Shown: positions 1 through 12,107, counted from the first letter of the stretch. The stretch: 64,000 nt of DNA from Lingula anatina (GCF_001039355.2 NW_019775683.1:59507-123506), one strand, 5' to 3'. Translations and numbers: made by a program. Notes: generated from the sequence alone by a model not told the origin.

Positions 1-60
1 AGAGAGAGAGAGAGAGAGAGAGGGGGGGGGTATTACAGGAGAGAGAGAGAGAGAGAGAGA
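1..60. repeat. (AG)n microsatellite with a G run
   Basis: AG dinucleotide repeats fill the window start, broken by a run of Gs and a short TATTACAG segment. The tract probably continues to the left of the window. Confidence 0.95.
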
Positions 61-1813
61 GGCGAGCCTTTACCAATAAACTGCCGATATTGTAGCCTGG
101 ATCTGCTAGAGTGAACAACACTGAGAGTTTGAGGTTGTTCTCCACAGAGCCATATTTCACTCTATCAGTACAGTAGAGCCAAGAAAGATAGCAAACGCTT
201 GTATAAATTGTATACAAATACTTTCTGACGTTCGCGGGCTAGTTGCATAAGGTTAACAGACTGATGTACGTGCTGTTAACAACATGGTATGACTTTCATA
301 TCGTCTGGCCTTTTATCTTGACCTCAATCCGCCAGATGCTGCGGTCCCATAACAAACATAACATCAAATAGTTGGAAAGAATAGCAGAAAAAAGTCTGTT
401 TTTCTTTGTTCTAGGTAGAAAATTTTGGCTTGGCTTTCACTCTAACGATGGCTTTTGCTAGCATCCTGACAAGGACCCAGTCATTGATTTTACAGTTTAT
501 CCTATTATGACAATTATGGTTATTCCAATTCCTGTCTCTTAGATATACCTTGCGTTTTCTTCAATACACATTTTCTCTGTAGAATAAATCGTCATGTTTC
601 ATTTGATTAACGTACAATCTTTTCTGAAAGTCCTATAATCGGAGGAACGATATATCAAAAGGCACTGATTCTATTTGAAAGACTCTAAAACCCGTTATAC
701 CAGTACATTTGCAAACAAGTTCCTGTCGCTATGGGCAAACAATTGTTTTAGTTGAGCCTGAACGAGCACAATGATGAAATTCTCCCTCATGGGGGAAAGC
801 TGACAAATATGTAATACGTGGCATCTTGAGATTATTGATTCTGGTATGCAATAAAGATGAGTGACCTTGTCAATGAAACTCTTACTATATCACGAGCACC
901 ACTCATACAGTATAGTCTCGGTATCTATGTACAAGGTAAGACTACATTTTATAATGGTAACTTGGAATTAACATCATTTTATATAAATTGAAGTTTCTTT
1001 GTATCGGAGACTTTTACACTGCAATTTAAGATTCGATTCTGGCCCATCAATTAAAGACGAAAACTCAAACAAAAAATTTGCACGAGAACAAATTCTGCCT
1101 AAAATCTGTTTCAATGAGGTTGTTGCTTGAGAGTATAATTTTAAGGCAAAGCGGATAACATTTGTGCCTGAATTGAAAAAGATTTGCTATTGATCACCTT
1201 GAATCTGCAATATTTAAATTCTTACAAGGTCAAAAAAAAAAAAAAAAAAAAGAAAAAAGAAAAACGAAAAAAAAAAGAAAAACGAAAAAAAGAAAGAAAA
1301 GAAAGAAAAAAGAAAGAAAAAAGGTGTCAAAATGATTGTATGCGAAGAGCCTCATGAGAGAAAGAAATGCTAATGAATTCCTTTCCCATCGAACGAATAG
1401 AGCTTTAAAATTTGTTTAAAAAAACAGTATGTGTAAAATGAAGTTGGCATGAAAAGAAAACTATAAAAATGCGATAAAAATGTATGTTCATTAAGGAAAA
1501 AGATGCAAGAATATCATGCTTGTGATTAACCCTTTTTGGTCAGAAATCGGGGCGCAGGTGGTGCCCTTTTTATCCCTTACCCGAAGGCTGTCTGTTGTAC
1601 CGGAATGTTTCGTTCTTGAGCACAAAAATCACCAACTGGCCAATTGATTGTGTGCACTGGCCGTATACTTCCAATACATAGCTGGATGATCTTGCGCTTT
1701 CGTAAGCATAACTCAGAACTATATAACCAGTTCATTATTTTGATTTTTCAATGGTGTTATTCGATTGGTGATTATTATTCTTGGTTGCATCGAGTCCGTA
1801 AACGAACGTAACT
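61..1813. other. No gene recognised
   Basis: AT-rich sequence with no ORF or splice-supported exon that I can defend. A purine-rich A/G tract at about 1231-1323 (runs of A interrupted by single G or CG) is the only obvious structure. Confidence 0.6.
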
Positions 1814-1824
1814 TATATAAAAGG
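1814..1824 (+). promoter_or_regulatory. Candidate TATA box
   Basis: TATATAAAAGG is a near-consensus TATA box followed by a GC-richer stretch. The nearest downstream + strand gene starts its CDS at 3013, so use by that gene would need a long or spliced 5' UTR. The motif is seen directly; the link to the gene is inference. Confidence 0.3.
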
Positions 1825-3012
1825 CGCTGAAATCAGCATCAGCAGAGTCGTCAATTTAAACTTGTACTTGAGATATTCATCAAAGCAATTATCTATCAAT
1901 ATATCAAGATTTTTATATTTCACATACAAATTCATATATTTCGACAATTTTAAGCCTTGCTGTATTAAATCAACTGCTTAAGATTTAGTTCGCCGAAGAA
2001 AACAAACGACTACATTTCATAATCATTCATAAGCATTGTTCGAGCTGCTGAAATGTTTCATTTCTGTGGTTTTATATTTTAAATGGCCCTGTAACCCATG
2101 TTTCCAAAATAGGGACCACCATTCATTGGATTTTTTTTGGTCAAAATCCAATACATTTTATTCATAATATGAACTGGTTTTTGTAATAAAAACTATATAT
2201 TTAATGCTAAACATTACAACAGGTTGGTTGGCTATATGTCTAAATTTAACTTATTCAATATAACCAAAGTCATCAATATTCAATAGTGCACATTGTTCAA
2301 TGTAACTATGCACATTCTAAGGAAAATTGTGGTAATTATTTACGTTCGCTTATTCAACAATAAGTGGGTCTGAATTCGGGACCTCATTTATTCGTTGTCT
2401 AGGTTCAGTGAATAATATTTATCCGCGCATTTTGTATTCGAATGAGACAAACCCGGCAATTTATACAGTTACGCAAAGTAAACTTATTATTAAACTTTAA
2501 CAAACCTCAATTCCGCCGAAAACAAATATGCCTTTCATTTAGGAACGTGAGCGAAGATTGTGTTTTTTGGGGTCAGTTTTGTATTATGAATCGAAATGCA
2601 TAAAGCATATTAGTCACGTTTAAGTTGTTTTGATTTAAGGCCTTAGATTGATACGAAGTTGCAGTTCATAAATGTCCTGAACCAGGGTCTAGGATCTTGG
2701 ACGCCATTGACCTATGGTCAGCGCGCACCTGCTCAACCCTTTCAGAGTGGTCAAGCTTTAAAACCAGCTGCTAGAGTTGAAACAAAAGGGAAATACGACA
2801 TTCGCTCGTTGCAACCACACGTGGCAGGGCACGCTCTTAGAGGTCCAAAACATGGCGAGTTTTTTAATGTATACTTTAACATTTTATGTATTAGATGTCC
2901 AAATAACGAAAATGTAATTCCGCCCACAATATTACAGGCGCCGACGAGGTAGAAAGCAGTAGGGGAATTTGAAGGAAAAAATTAGAGGTTTGCTATCAAA
3001 AGACATCACAAG

Positions 3013-4812
3013 ATGGGGAAAAAGGACGACCCTGGAGACGCGAGTATGAAGTCTCTAGCGGACAAATTCTTAGGGCGACCCGACAACCTGAAACGAATGG
3101 TGCAGCAACACCATTTGGCAGAGAGACAGCACGAGAGAGTTACAAAGGAAGTTGAAAGGGAGTATAAAAGAACTTTAAAGGGTCTAAGTGTCGAAGAAAG
3201 AAACATGAGAAAACAATTGGCTAGTTTGAACTCTCTAGCACCAACGGGGGCTTCAAGGGGGGCAGGAAGGAGGCACTCCATCGCTGTGAGTCACCTGGAC
3301 GACACGACTGGCTTCTATCCGGGAAAACCGCCAATAAGTCCAAGACTAGGCACCCCTATTGACATCACGCGCACTGTAAAAAATACACATCAGGATAACA
3401 CAAAGCCAGACGAAACATTTATCACAAAACTAGTACCAAATAAGAATCAGACTGCCCTCTCGGTCGGGAACTCCCAGGAAAATTACGATGCCGATAACGA
3501 AGCTCACTCTCCTTTACCTACACGACGCAACAGGCGACAAAAATTAATGACGCATCATAAAAAGCACGATAACTCTAACTTGGATGACAATGCTTCATCA
3601 TCAGAAATATATGTAATTGATAAGCTGACAAATGCAGACGAAGTAGAAACGGATGCGAGAAGCTCCGAAAATACGTTTGAGGATCAGGTAGATTCGGATC
3701 CACGAAAAAACGATAATCAAAATACGCAGGGCGACCATTCAGAGACCGAAGACGAGAAAGTGGATCCGGTTACTTCGAAGGTGAGACGAAAGCCTAGGCG
3801 ACGGGCCCTCGCTTGTGCTGAGGCGGCGGATGCCCCTCAAAAAAGGAAAAATGACTCGAGTGCTAAAGCCAAAGAGCGCACAAACTCTGGCAAAGAAAAT
3901 CCTGATTTCAAAGAATCAAATTACGAAAATGAAGCTTTTGATAAAGAAATGGAGGAATTCAAAGAGAAAGTGAAAAGAAGCACTGACGTTTCTGACAGCG
4001 GCGCTTCCGATACTAGCTTAGATCCTCCCCCGCCTCCAAGACTACGGCGAGGACGGAGTAATTCTGTGGATCTCTCGGCTTTAGCAAGCTACACTGGCGG
4101 GAAGCTTTTAGAAAAGCGCAGCAATTTACCTCAGATTTTGTTGCAACGCAGACGTTCGTCTTCGGAGAAATCACTTGTCGACATAGATATCACAATTCCT
4201 GAAGAAGAAGAGTTACCATCTCAAGAGACCTTCGAGCCCTCTTCCGATAACGAAGTGATTCGCGAATGTCAGCCAAGAGAACCGGTTCGAAAACGAAATC
4301 GTTCATATTCTATCGCCGATCCAATGATGGCCGTGCAGTTTGTCGCTTCCTTAAAATCAAGAGTACAAAAGAAAACAAGGCCCTTGACACCTGATCCCCC
4401 AGATGACATCCCAGTTGTAAAATTCGATTTTGATAAGAAGAAGGATCATCGGACATATCTGCTAAGTTCAGGCACCGGTGGGCTGCGTGTGGGCTTGCCG
4501 AAGAACATGCGGCAGAGTATAGAACTAAACACGGGCTGTGAAGCTCCGGATGTTAAACTTCAGGAAAGTTTACCTGACATTAACTCCCCCCGCACCCCGC
4601 GTTCCCCGGTTGCTCCACTTACACCGAGGAGCGTCACCAAACTGAGAGAGTTGCACACATCAAGTCCGGACGTCTTGACATCACCGTATTCCCCGGGTGC
4701 TGACAGCGGAAACACCACGTTGAATAAAATAGAAAGGCGTGTGCAAGAAGAGAAACAGAAACAAAAGCAACTGGAAGATAGGATTAAACAATTCATGAAC
4801 TCCAACTCGTGA
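3013..4812 (+). CDS. 599-aa basic, low-complexity protein of unknown family, apparently intronless
   Basis: One open frame of 600 codons from an ATG in GATGGGGAAAAAGG. I do not recognise the family. The N-terminal 80 residues are rich in K, R and E and predicted helical. Then come RRHSIAV, long S/D/E/K-rich disordered stretches, basic clusters such as RRKPRRR near residue 258, a proline run (DPPPPPRLRR) near residue 338, repeated RRRSSS- and RNRSYS-type sites that look like basophilic kinase targets, many SP/TP sites between 515 and 560, and a short coiled coil (KIERRVQEEKQKQKQLEDR) at the C-terminus. This composition suggests a nuclear or cytoskeletal scaffold, but that is inference. Lack of introns beside intron-rich neighbours could mean an old retrocopy or a single large exon. 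Codon use looks normal and no frame break is seen. The last 45 bp belong to a 62-bp tandem repeat that runs past the stop. Confidence 0.75.
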   Translation: MGKKDDPGDASMKSLADKFLGRPDNLKRMVQQHHLAERQHERVTKEVEREYKRTLKGLSVEERNMRKQLASLNSLAPTGASRGAGRRHSIAVSHLDDTTGFYPGKPPISPRLGTPIDITRTVKNTHQDNTKPDETFITKLVPNKNQTALSVGNSQENYDADNEAHSPLPTRRNRRQKLMTHHKKHDNSNLDDNASSSEIYVIDKLTNADEVETDARSSENTFEDQVDSDPRKNDNQNTQGDHSETEDEKVDPVTSKVRRKPRRRALACAEAADAPQKRKNDSSAKAKERTNSGKENPDFKESNYENEAFDKEMEEFKEKVKRSTDVSDSGASDTSLDPPPPPRLRRGRSNSVDLSALASYTGGKLLEKRSNLPQILLQRRRSSSEKSLVDIDITIPEEEELPSQETFEPSSDNEVIRECQPREPVRKRNRSYSIADPMMAVQFVASLKSRVQKKTRPLTPDPPDDIPVVKFDFDKKKDHRTYLLSSGTGGLRVGLPKNMRQSIELNTGCEAPDVKLQESLPDINSPRTPRSPVAPLTPRSVTKLRELHTSSPDVLTSPYSPGADSGNTTLNKIERRVQEEKQKQKQLEDRIKQFMNSNS

Positions 4813-5006
4813 AACAACTGGAAGCAAAGCAACTGGAGGATAGGATTAAACAATTCATGAACTCCAACTCGTGAAACAACTGGAAGCAAAGCAACTGGAA
4901 GATAGGATTAAACAATTCATGAACTCCAACTTGTGAAACAACTGGAAGCAAAGCAACTGGAAGATACGATTAAACAATTCATGAACTCCAACTCGTGAAA
5001 CAACTG
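4768..5006 (+). repeat. 62-bp tandem repeat, about 4 copies, built from the CDS end
   Basis: The unit starts CAACTGGAAGATAGGATT at 4768, 4830, 4892 and 4954, exactly 62 bp apart, with single-base differences between copies. Copy 1 encodes the final coiled-coil residues and stop codon of the 599-aa protein; later copies lie in the 3' UTR. Since 62 is not a multiple of 3, the extra copies could not extend the frame in phase. Confidence 0.95.
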
Positions 5007-5410
5007 AATGTTGAACATTTAAATTCGTTTCAAGGAATAATATTTTTGTGTTCTTGCAAGTTTTGATGACACTTGCACTTAGCGGCTTTATAGACACGGT
5101 GTTAAGTGTGACATTATGAGTGACGAGTGACAGTTTTTTTCGGTCTCTTTGGTGAGTGTTATTTGACTACTGAATAACGTTGTATAAGATTAGAGTCATC
5201 GTGTGAAACTGTGATATTTTGTGCTCAGATAATGTGTATTTCTTTGAATCGTTTTGTTAAGTATTTAATTCAATGTGCCATCTTTCACTTTTTTATTATT
5301 GTTATTTTTCATTATGTCTTTGCATATGGATTTTAAATATCAGTAAATTAATATAATTATGAATGGTATACTTATTTGATATTTGTATAATCATATCGTC
5401 TATCCCAAGA

Positions 5411-5491
5411 TAAAACAAAACAAAACAAAAAACAAAACAAAAAACAAAACAAAAACAAACAAACAAACAAACAAACAAACAAACAAACAAA
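5411..5491. repeat. (CAAAA)n/(CAAA)n microsatellite
   Basis: Simple repeat of CAAAA then CAAA units. Open frames across it on both strands are repeat artefacts. It may be the tail of an old retroposon but no body is recognisable. Confidence 0.9.
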
Positions 5492-6273
5492 AATTATGCG
5501 CGAACATTAGTTTAAATCACTCAAGTGTACTAACAAAAATAATCATATTGAATACGTTTTATTAATTATAATGGACTATAAAAATATACCGTAATATCAA
5601 CCATATGTATTTTGATAATTCATACCATCAAGACGTTAATTCAATGAAAACGGGAGTAACAATTGGCCATATGAACACAATTAATTTTGGTTTTTTTTCT
5701 CATTTAAGTGTTGCAGTGTAAAAACCTAGGCCCTTCATTAAAAATATTCTGTTAAAGATAACTATTCCGCATCCAACCGTTATGTCCATTCTCCATGTAC
5801 TACAAATGTATAGGCTATTAACGTTTACAGTGTAATTTTTTTACTCGCTTTCTCTTTCTATCTCTGCTTGACATAGTTTGAGTCTACTAATACATGAGGT
5901 ATTAGACAATTGGCAAACACTGGGCGTTGTGCAAAATATCATGACCTTGGTAACTGTAGTAATATTTTTTCTTCCTTTATTGTATCTTCGGATTCAGGCG
6001 TTTGCCATTATTTCAATTTTTCACATTTCGAGCTTTGACATTTAATCTTTTGATAATCAGCATGTAGTCAGACTAACTTTTGATTACATGTATGTGTTAT
6101 AAAAATGTATATAACTCCTAACCAACATTCACTGTTGTCCTTCACACCTATAGGAGTAAATTTACGTACAGTGGCCAGTAATAATATGCTTTCTTGCTTT
6201 GTCATTATTTTGTCATTCAGATCTTAATATCTTTTAAATTTTTTGTCTCTTTCGAAAGAAGTTGAAACCAGCA
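5492..6273. other. Intergenic, nothing recognised
   Basis: AT-rich spacer between the + strand 599-aa gene and the 3' end of the minus-strand gene at 6274. It should contain the 3' UTRs of both convergent genes. Confidence 0.5.
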
Positions 6274-8530
6274 TTATTTTCCAGAGAGGCTTCTAAGGGC
6301 CTCTCGCGTTGATGGGTAGGGTTGGTTATTGGAAGACGTGGAGCTTATGTCGTTCCGTATTTGTGTAAATCCTGAAGTCGTGCTAGACAAATCTTGGTTT
6401 TCTCGAGATGACCATATTTCAACAGGGTCCATATTGACGACGCGGTTATTTGAAAATGTTCCTTCCCGGGTTGTTGTGCTGGAAGATCTTTGACTCCATT
6501 CAAAGTCATATTTTGCAAAGAAGCCGTCATGCTTAGCGGTTTCTTCTGAAAGTTCTCTACATTGACAACAAAGCTCCTCCACGCCATTGGCATCAGTGCA
6601 TTTCTCATCACAAGACTCTTGAACACAGTGCATCTCAAAATCGTAGTGAAGTTCTTCCATGTCCGTTTTCTCGGGTGTTGATATATCCTCCATCACTGGA
6701 CATGCCTAGAAATAAATAATAAGAAATGGTTAGGTGGTAGGCATGACCAGTAATAGGACTAAGAGGTGGGGCGACTCTCTCTGTGCATTAATTATGGTGC
6801 GCATTTTGCGTATAAATAATGCTTATCATCTTTTTTTTTTTATGGGGGGGGGGGGGGGGGCTTTATTTTATCTTTGCATAAATAAGGCCTGTTATCAACC
6901 CATTCAATAAAACAGTTTTAATCCAAAACACCTGTTTCTGACCTGTGTCTTTAAGATTAAAATCAATATACTACCTGTGGGCGCTGTATTAGTTGTTCCA
7001 CACCGACGTATGTTACAATGCTATGTTTCACATCTGTCACAATGCATTCTTGAAAAAGACCGTCGGCAATCGGTGATCCACTTTGCCGGCCTATCGTCCT
7101 CAGTTCTTCGAAATAATCCTCGGAAAACGCCCTGGCGAAGTCTTTGGCTTCAACAGTGGATACTTGTGGACTTGCTTCTTCGGAGTTTCTCTTAGCAAAT
7201 TTTAAGGCCAAAGTGCCAGGGGAAGTTCGACCAACCTTCATTAAAATCAATAGATAGGTCTACATTAGAAAATGAGTAGGCCTATATATTATATTATATT
7301 TACATTTCATATATGCATTTTATATTTGCCCTATTTACTTACATGTATAAAAATACGGTTGCAATTCGGACCTATTTTTATCGTACCTAAGATTTTCTAC
7401 CTGGGAAGATGGGTTTTTCCTTTCTTCGTCTTTCAGTGAGTAAGGGACGTGAATCACCGGTAAACCCGAACACGTGTCTACACTAAGCTAATAAGGAGAA
7501 GGGTCAACTGATTTCACCTTTTTTTGGCAGCAACATTGTAATATATGGAAATATATAATAAATATTTTTAATCAAAAGAGAGACTTAAATTACCTGAAAG
7601 TACATTTCTCCTTCGCCCAGTTGTTCCTTGGGTTCACAGAAGTGTACGACCTGTTTACCATTCACTGTGAGGGGAAACCCCTGATAAAATATGAAAATAT
7701 TGACACATTGACTCGACTTAAGATAACAGTCAAAACACAGCAGTGCTTAAAATATGGAGGAAAAATAACCATTGAAATGAAGGAAATCACCTACACAAAT
7801 AACGTGAAAACGCCTTTTTCATCAAGTTAAAGTATCATTAAAAGTAATATTTATACCAAATATTAAACAAAAGATTATAGGGGACAAAAACGTTTAACAT
7901 GAATATATATCATGCAGGTTATAAACAGTTTACAAACTTAATTTCGAGCAAACCGGTGTAAAATAATTTAATGAAACTAGAGTGTCACTCATTATATGTT
8001 ACGTAGGCCTACGTGTGATAAACACTGTTTTCGTACAAAGGCTTTGATAATACTCACTTGTTGGTGAAGAGTATACATCAGTTCTTTGCTCTTTTTGATA
8101 AATACTGCAAACTGGGATATATCTTCCTTGTAATAATAGACGTAGGTGTTGAGGAGTTGAAGACTCGGGCCTTTAGACTCCAGAAAGTTGGAGTCGGATA
8201 TCTCCGTTAACCACGCTAGAAAGTCGTGTATCATCAGCTCCTTTAGAAAAGAAGTAAGACTGAGTGAAAATACCAAATATGAAATGTAAACGACTAAGAT
8301 CGAGTACATGTTACTCCTTTATTGTGTTTATATTCAGTCCACGACAGCCGAGGACTACAGGTTGGGGCGTATAGGTTTAGCATTCAATAGAATCATATTG
8401 CTCGGGGTACATGCAGAACATTTATACAGGTATGCAGTTTGGCACAGTTATGCTAAATATATGCTCGTACAGTAATATAATAAGTTACGTAAACAAAAAG
8501 GAAACTTACCACTTGACTTTGGAGTTCCAT
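6274..8530 (-). CDS. Five-exon gene, 327-aa protein of unknown family (short paralogue of the 22.6-27.0 kb gene)
   Basis: Exons read from GT-AG sites on the minus strand: 8530-8510 (MELQSQV), 8240-8058, 7680-7594, 7235-6975, 6705-6274; total 984 nt including stop, all junctions in phase 0. I do not recognise the family. Residues about 69-115 form the best conserved block, with VNGKQVVHF, GEGEMYFQ and VGRTSPGTLALKF, matched in the second gene by KNGKQVVHF, KKGEMYYQ and IGRTTPGTLSLKF. The next block also matches (STVEAKDFARAF... against SQVEASDMHRAY...). Exon 3 is 87 nt in both genes. The last exon has a cysteine-rich acidic stretch (residues about 195-235), S/T-rich sequence and one terminal YPSTREAL motif, the motif that is repeated eight times in the paralogue. 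No signal peptide or membrane segment is seen, so a cytosolic or nuclear protein is likely. Exon 1 is very short and the least certain. Confidence 0.7.
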
Positions 8531-8775
8531 CGTTTTCTAATAGATTTTCCAATATGACGCATCTAGTTTGTTACCTGGTGTTTTATTCGCATGGCAAATT
8601 TGGAAATTCCTAATCTCTCAGCTAAGCTATTTTTGTAACTGACCCACATATGACCACTGACGTCTTACACAAAGTAATGGACAAACTGGCGTATGTAGGT
8701 CAAATTCCAGATCTTTGCGTGACTCAGATCATTAAGTTCCGCCTTGTATTGTGAGAGAGCGATGTCAACAAAAAC

Positions 8776-8960
8776 AACGCGTACTGGTGGATTACAACTT
8801 ATGCGTCAATCTGGGGAGGGGGGGGGCTATTTTTACCGCCCACTTAGAATAAAAACCTGGCAACTGACTCAGTATCACATGTTTGTTATGAACCAGTGCC
8901 AGTTGGATTTTGGAAGTTCCCACTTAATATAGTTCTTAAATAAGTCTAAAATAGTTAATA
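8776..8960. repeat. Dispersed repeat shared with 18426-18600
   Basis: CTGGTGGATTACAA, a CACCGCCCA-like segment, CTGGCAACTG and GTTCCCA...TTAATA occur in the same order here and at 18426-18600 (and its duplicate at 20351-20525), with substitutions and indels. It lies just upstream of the gene starting at 8530. Whether it is a transposon fragment or a duplicated upstream region cannot be told. Confidence 0.6.
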
Positions 8961-9754
8961 ATTAAAGAACAATTTACGATTTTTAAAATATTTTAAAACG
9001 TGAATCATAAGGCTCAGTCCAGTCTTATTTCATTCAATATAGCATGTGAATAATTTTATCTTAAATAATCTAGTAGAAAAATAATAACAGTGAATGGATA
9101 AATTAATAATATACAGACTTGACATTTAATATGGAATATTTCAGTTTCGAAGGTATACCTAGGTAAAAATACGTTCTTTTTTCAAAAAACTCCGATCTCA
9201 TATAAGATTTGTGAATGTAAAAGTGTGCAGTCAGGTGTGTCACTACCAATTAACAGACTTTCATGCCTGTTGCGCTGCTACATTATGTAATTTGCAGTGA
9301 TTTAATTGGGTAGTGTTCCTTTGGGCTGATCAAAGCTTGGCTTAGGCAAAGCTTGGTTCTGTCAAAAAAATATCCATATTTCGGCAACTACTGCATAGAA
9401 GAATTTGAAATTTTGCATGCAAGCGGTCAGTTATGCAGTGCGTAAAATGAGCCAAGTAGTGCATTACAAATTTGTTAATCTAAGGCAGAATGGCGCGAAA
9501 AAGACAAACATAACCAGACAGATCATAGCGCCAAACGGAACGGTCCCCACAGTTTTATAGAGTAATGCCCAGACTGATGTACCTGCACAGAGGTGACCCC
9601 CAATGTATCAAAATTTTACCTACAGGGTACAGGACCCACTGTCTTTCGGTATACGCTGCTGCAACTCAACAAAAAACACTTAGTCCGTTCAGAACGAGGG
9701 GTAAATTGCCACTAAAATGCATTTTTCAAAGCCCTTAGCGAACACTAAACTGGT
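8961..9754. other. No gene recognised
   Basis: AT-rich spacer. The last 200 bases may be the decayed 5' part of the Tc1 element that follows, but no transposase match can be read there. Confidence 0.4.
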
Positions 9755-10214
9755 TTTAGCAGGTAAGAACACCAAATGACCTCCGAGGTACCCACTGTAT
9801 ACAGCAAAACATCGTCGTCTGTTTCTCTAATGAATTGGGGGCCATGAACGATTCTGGGTAGAACACTGAAACTGCGTGGTTTTCTTTATTGAGGTCAGAT
9901 TTCACCTGTACCGCCCAATTAGTCAAAACAGAGTTTACAGATATCCAGAAGAGGCCTACGACGAAGCATATGCCGGGTCTAAAGTGACAAGGGTGATTGA
10001 CAGCGTCAGTATTTGGAGTAGATTCCACATTGGTGCCAAAACACCAACGGTAGTCATCGACGAAAACCTGAACCAGATCAAATAAAGGAATAATCTCGGA
10101 ACCACTTGACTATCATTTGATAGGGGGCACCTTAGGAACAATTCTAGGTTGCACGATGAGGTTGCAGGTTCACACAGAGCACTTTTAATAGCAGATAACT
10201 TACAGAACCAAGGG
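9755..10214 (+). mobile_element. Tc1/mariner transposase relic, broken and cut by an N gap
   Basis: Read with frame changes, this stretch follows the core of Tc1-like DDE transposases in order: PPRYPLYTAKHRRL, then RFHLYRPISQNRVYRYPEE (the family's RF-L-DGR-RVWR-PGE segment after the first catalytic Asp), IGAKTPTVVIDENLNQ, and RGHLRNNSRLHD followed by AGSHRALLIADNLQNQ, the family's second-Asp region (usually HDNA-SHTA). The frame has at least one in-frame stop and several shifts, the first catalytic Asp is not seen in the expected place, and the C-terminal part with the final acidic residue would lie in the N gap. It is inactive. The family call rests on this ordered run of motifs; terminal inverted repeats were not found. 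Confidence 0.8.
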
Positions 10215-10436
10215 NNNNNNNNNNNNNNNNNNNNNNNNNNNNNNNNNNNNNNNNNNNNNNNNNNNNNNNNNNNNNNNNNNNNNNNNNNNNNNNNNNNNNN
10301 NNNNNNNNNNNNNNNNNNNNNNNNNNNNNNNNNNNNNNNNNNNNNNNNNNNNNNNNNNNNNNNNNNNNNNNNNNNNNNNNNNNNNNNNNNNNNNNNNNNN
10401 NNNNNNNNNNNNNNNNNNNNNNNNNNNNNNNNNNNN
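10215..10436. other. Assembly gap (N)
   Basis: 222 undetermined bases inside the Tc1 relic. Open frames that read through this gap are artefacts. Confidence 1.
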
Positions 10437-10494
10437 GAACAGTCATTATCCCTTTAAGGACAGCTCCATTTGTAAAATATTCATGTTTGCTTCT

Positions 10495-11938
10495 TCACTG
10501 TGGTACGTCTTTTCTGACAAAAACTACATCTTGCCCCCCTATAATGGTTCCTTCCCTGTACAGTTCTGTCTTTTTGAAAATCTCTCTGATTTCTTTCAGA
10601 CGTATTGGTGTGCCAGGACCTCCACCGTGAACTGCATATTCTATTGTCCACACATCCACGGTGACGTGGTCCCATGGAAACCCTTTGAGGATTTCTATTT
10701 CGGCACCCTCCACATCCAAGGTAAAGTAGTCCACGTGCGTCCTGCCAATGGCGGCTAGGATGGAGCGAATGGGGAAACATTGTATGCGACTTTTCCCTTG
10801 TATTATGCCTCGTTCCGCCTTAGGAATTGTATGGCTGTATTCTTGTATTCCTCCAATCCCCCATGCGAACTGAAAATCGACCATTACAGGACTGCTGCCA
10901 GTTGATAAGCATGTATTAATAGTGTAACTTTTCCTAGAAAGAAGTGAAAATAAGACATAAGCATACAATCCAGAAAAAGAGTAAATAAACCAACATTTTC
11001 TGAATCATGTGATATATATGTTCAAATTCAGCAAAACGTATATATTGATCAGTTAATGTTATAATTTTAAATTTTGAATACACATTCATATTGATGATAA
11101 GTATAGAATTTAGATAAAGTGTGGAGAGCTGCATGCCAAAATCATAATGACGTAAATTTAAAGCTCCATCGTACAATTTATTATTAATAAAAAACTTTGT
11201 GACATTCTATCACATTTGTTAATCTGTCCAGACTGATATCTTCTTTTAGCACTATTGGAAAAAAAAGTATGTATGAGAAAATAATAATTTGCATTTAAAG
11301 TGCATTTGATTAAAAATGAATTTGGTTCAACTAGAAGCAAGAACAACTGACATATTATCAAAGTACATGTATCATTGTTATACATAACTTAAAAAGACAA
11401 TATCTATCTTGTGTCAAGTGACTCAAGTCGTAAAATATCCTTACCTGTTTTTGCTCAAAAGAGCTTCAAAGGCCCACGGGTTAGGCTCAACAAGTAATCC
11501 TTCCCAGTCTCGCGATTTCTCAAAGAAGAGGGAATTGGAATGAGCCTCACCATTTAATGCTCCACATTCCACAAAGAACCCTTTGCGGCGTTGCTTCAGA
11601 ATATTATCGACCACTTTTGATTGTCCTAATTGATTCCAGTAAGTTGCCTTTGGGTTGGTAAGATTATAGGATAGACTGGAAGGAGGGAGAACCCATTTCC
11701 CTCTCAAGTACTCTAAAAGGTCTTCATTGACAGGGTCTATGTTTCCGGTTCCAAGACGTTTGATAAATTCTGTAGTCATGAAGTTTTTGTGCGGCACTTC
11801 TTTTTTAGAATTACGCCAGAGGTTTGATAACTGATCCACTTTCACCTCACAAACTGGATGATAAATAATCATTGAAATACAAAAAACTATAATGATAACA
11901 GCAGGAACAGCATATGTCCATTTGTTCATCGTCATCAT
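10495..11938 (-). CDS. FkbM-type methyltransferase domain protein, single-pass membrane (Star-like)
   Basis: Two exons on the minus strand, 11938-11445 and 10933-10495, joined by a GT-AG intron of 511 bp; about 310 aa. The N-terminus is short and cytoplasmic-looking (MMTMNKW), followed by a hydrophobic segment at residues about 9-27 (VPAVIIIVFCISMIIY), the layout of a type II membrane protein. The Methyltransf_21/FkbM fold is readable: GFFVECGALNGEAHSNS (SAM-binding loop) near 124, DWEGLLVEPNPWAFEALL, then in exon 2 VDYFTLDVEGAEIEILKGFPW and the closing strand GQDVVFVRK. Animal proteins of this kind resemble Drosophila Star, an ER cargo factor for EGF-receptor ligands, but many metazoan members have no known substrate. 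Whether it is an active methyltransferase is not shown. An upstream acceptor near 11990 suggests a spliced 5' UTR. The gene looks intact. Confidence 0.85.
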
Positions 11939-12045
11939 GTTTGACTAACTTTCCGTGATGTCCGTGCTGTTTGTTTATTTCTAAGGTCAACTGAAAATAA
12001 ATCAGAAAAAAAAACATTTGATTAAATAATGCAGGGTGGGTGATC

Positions 12046-12106
<61 letters not shown>
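12046..12106. repeat. Poly(A) plus (TA)n tract
   Basis: About 27 As followed by TA repeats, upstream of the FkbM gene. Confidence 0.95.

Positions 12107-12107
<1 letters not shown>

Noticed and set aside
2659-2952. 97-codon + strand frame upstream of the 599-aa gene
   Set aside because: No family resemblance, no conserved start context and no splice link to 3013 that I can show; it may be 5' UTR or an unannotated exon.
4768-5006. CRISPR-like array
   Set aside because: The 62-bp units abut without unique spacers and the context is an animal gene.
5302-5565. Open frames rich in FVCL or NKQT repeats
   Set aside because: They are translations of the CAAA microsatellite on both strands.
10144-10457. 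Open frames of about 100 codons on both strands
   Set aside because: They read through the N gap and have no real sequence support; the same applies to four long frames at 49756-50539.
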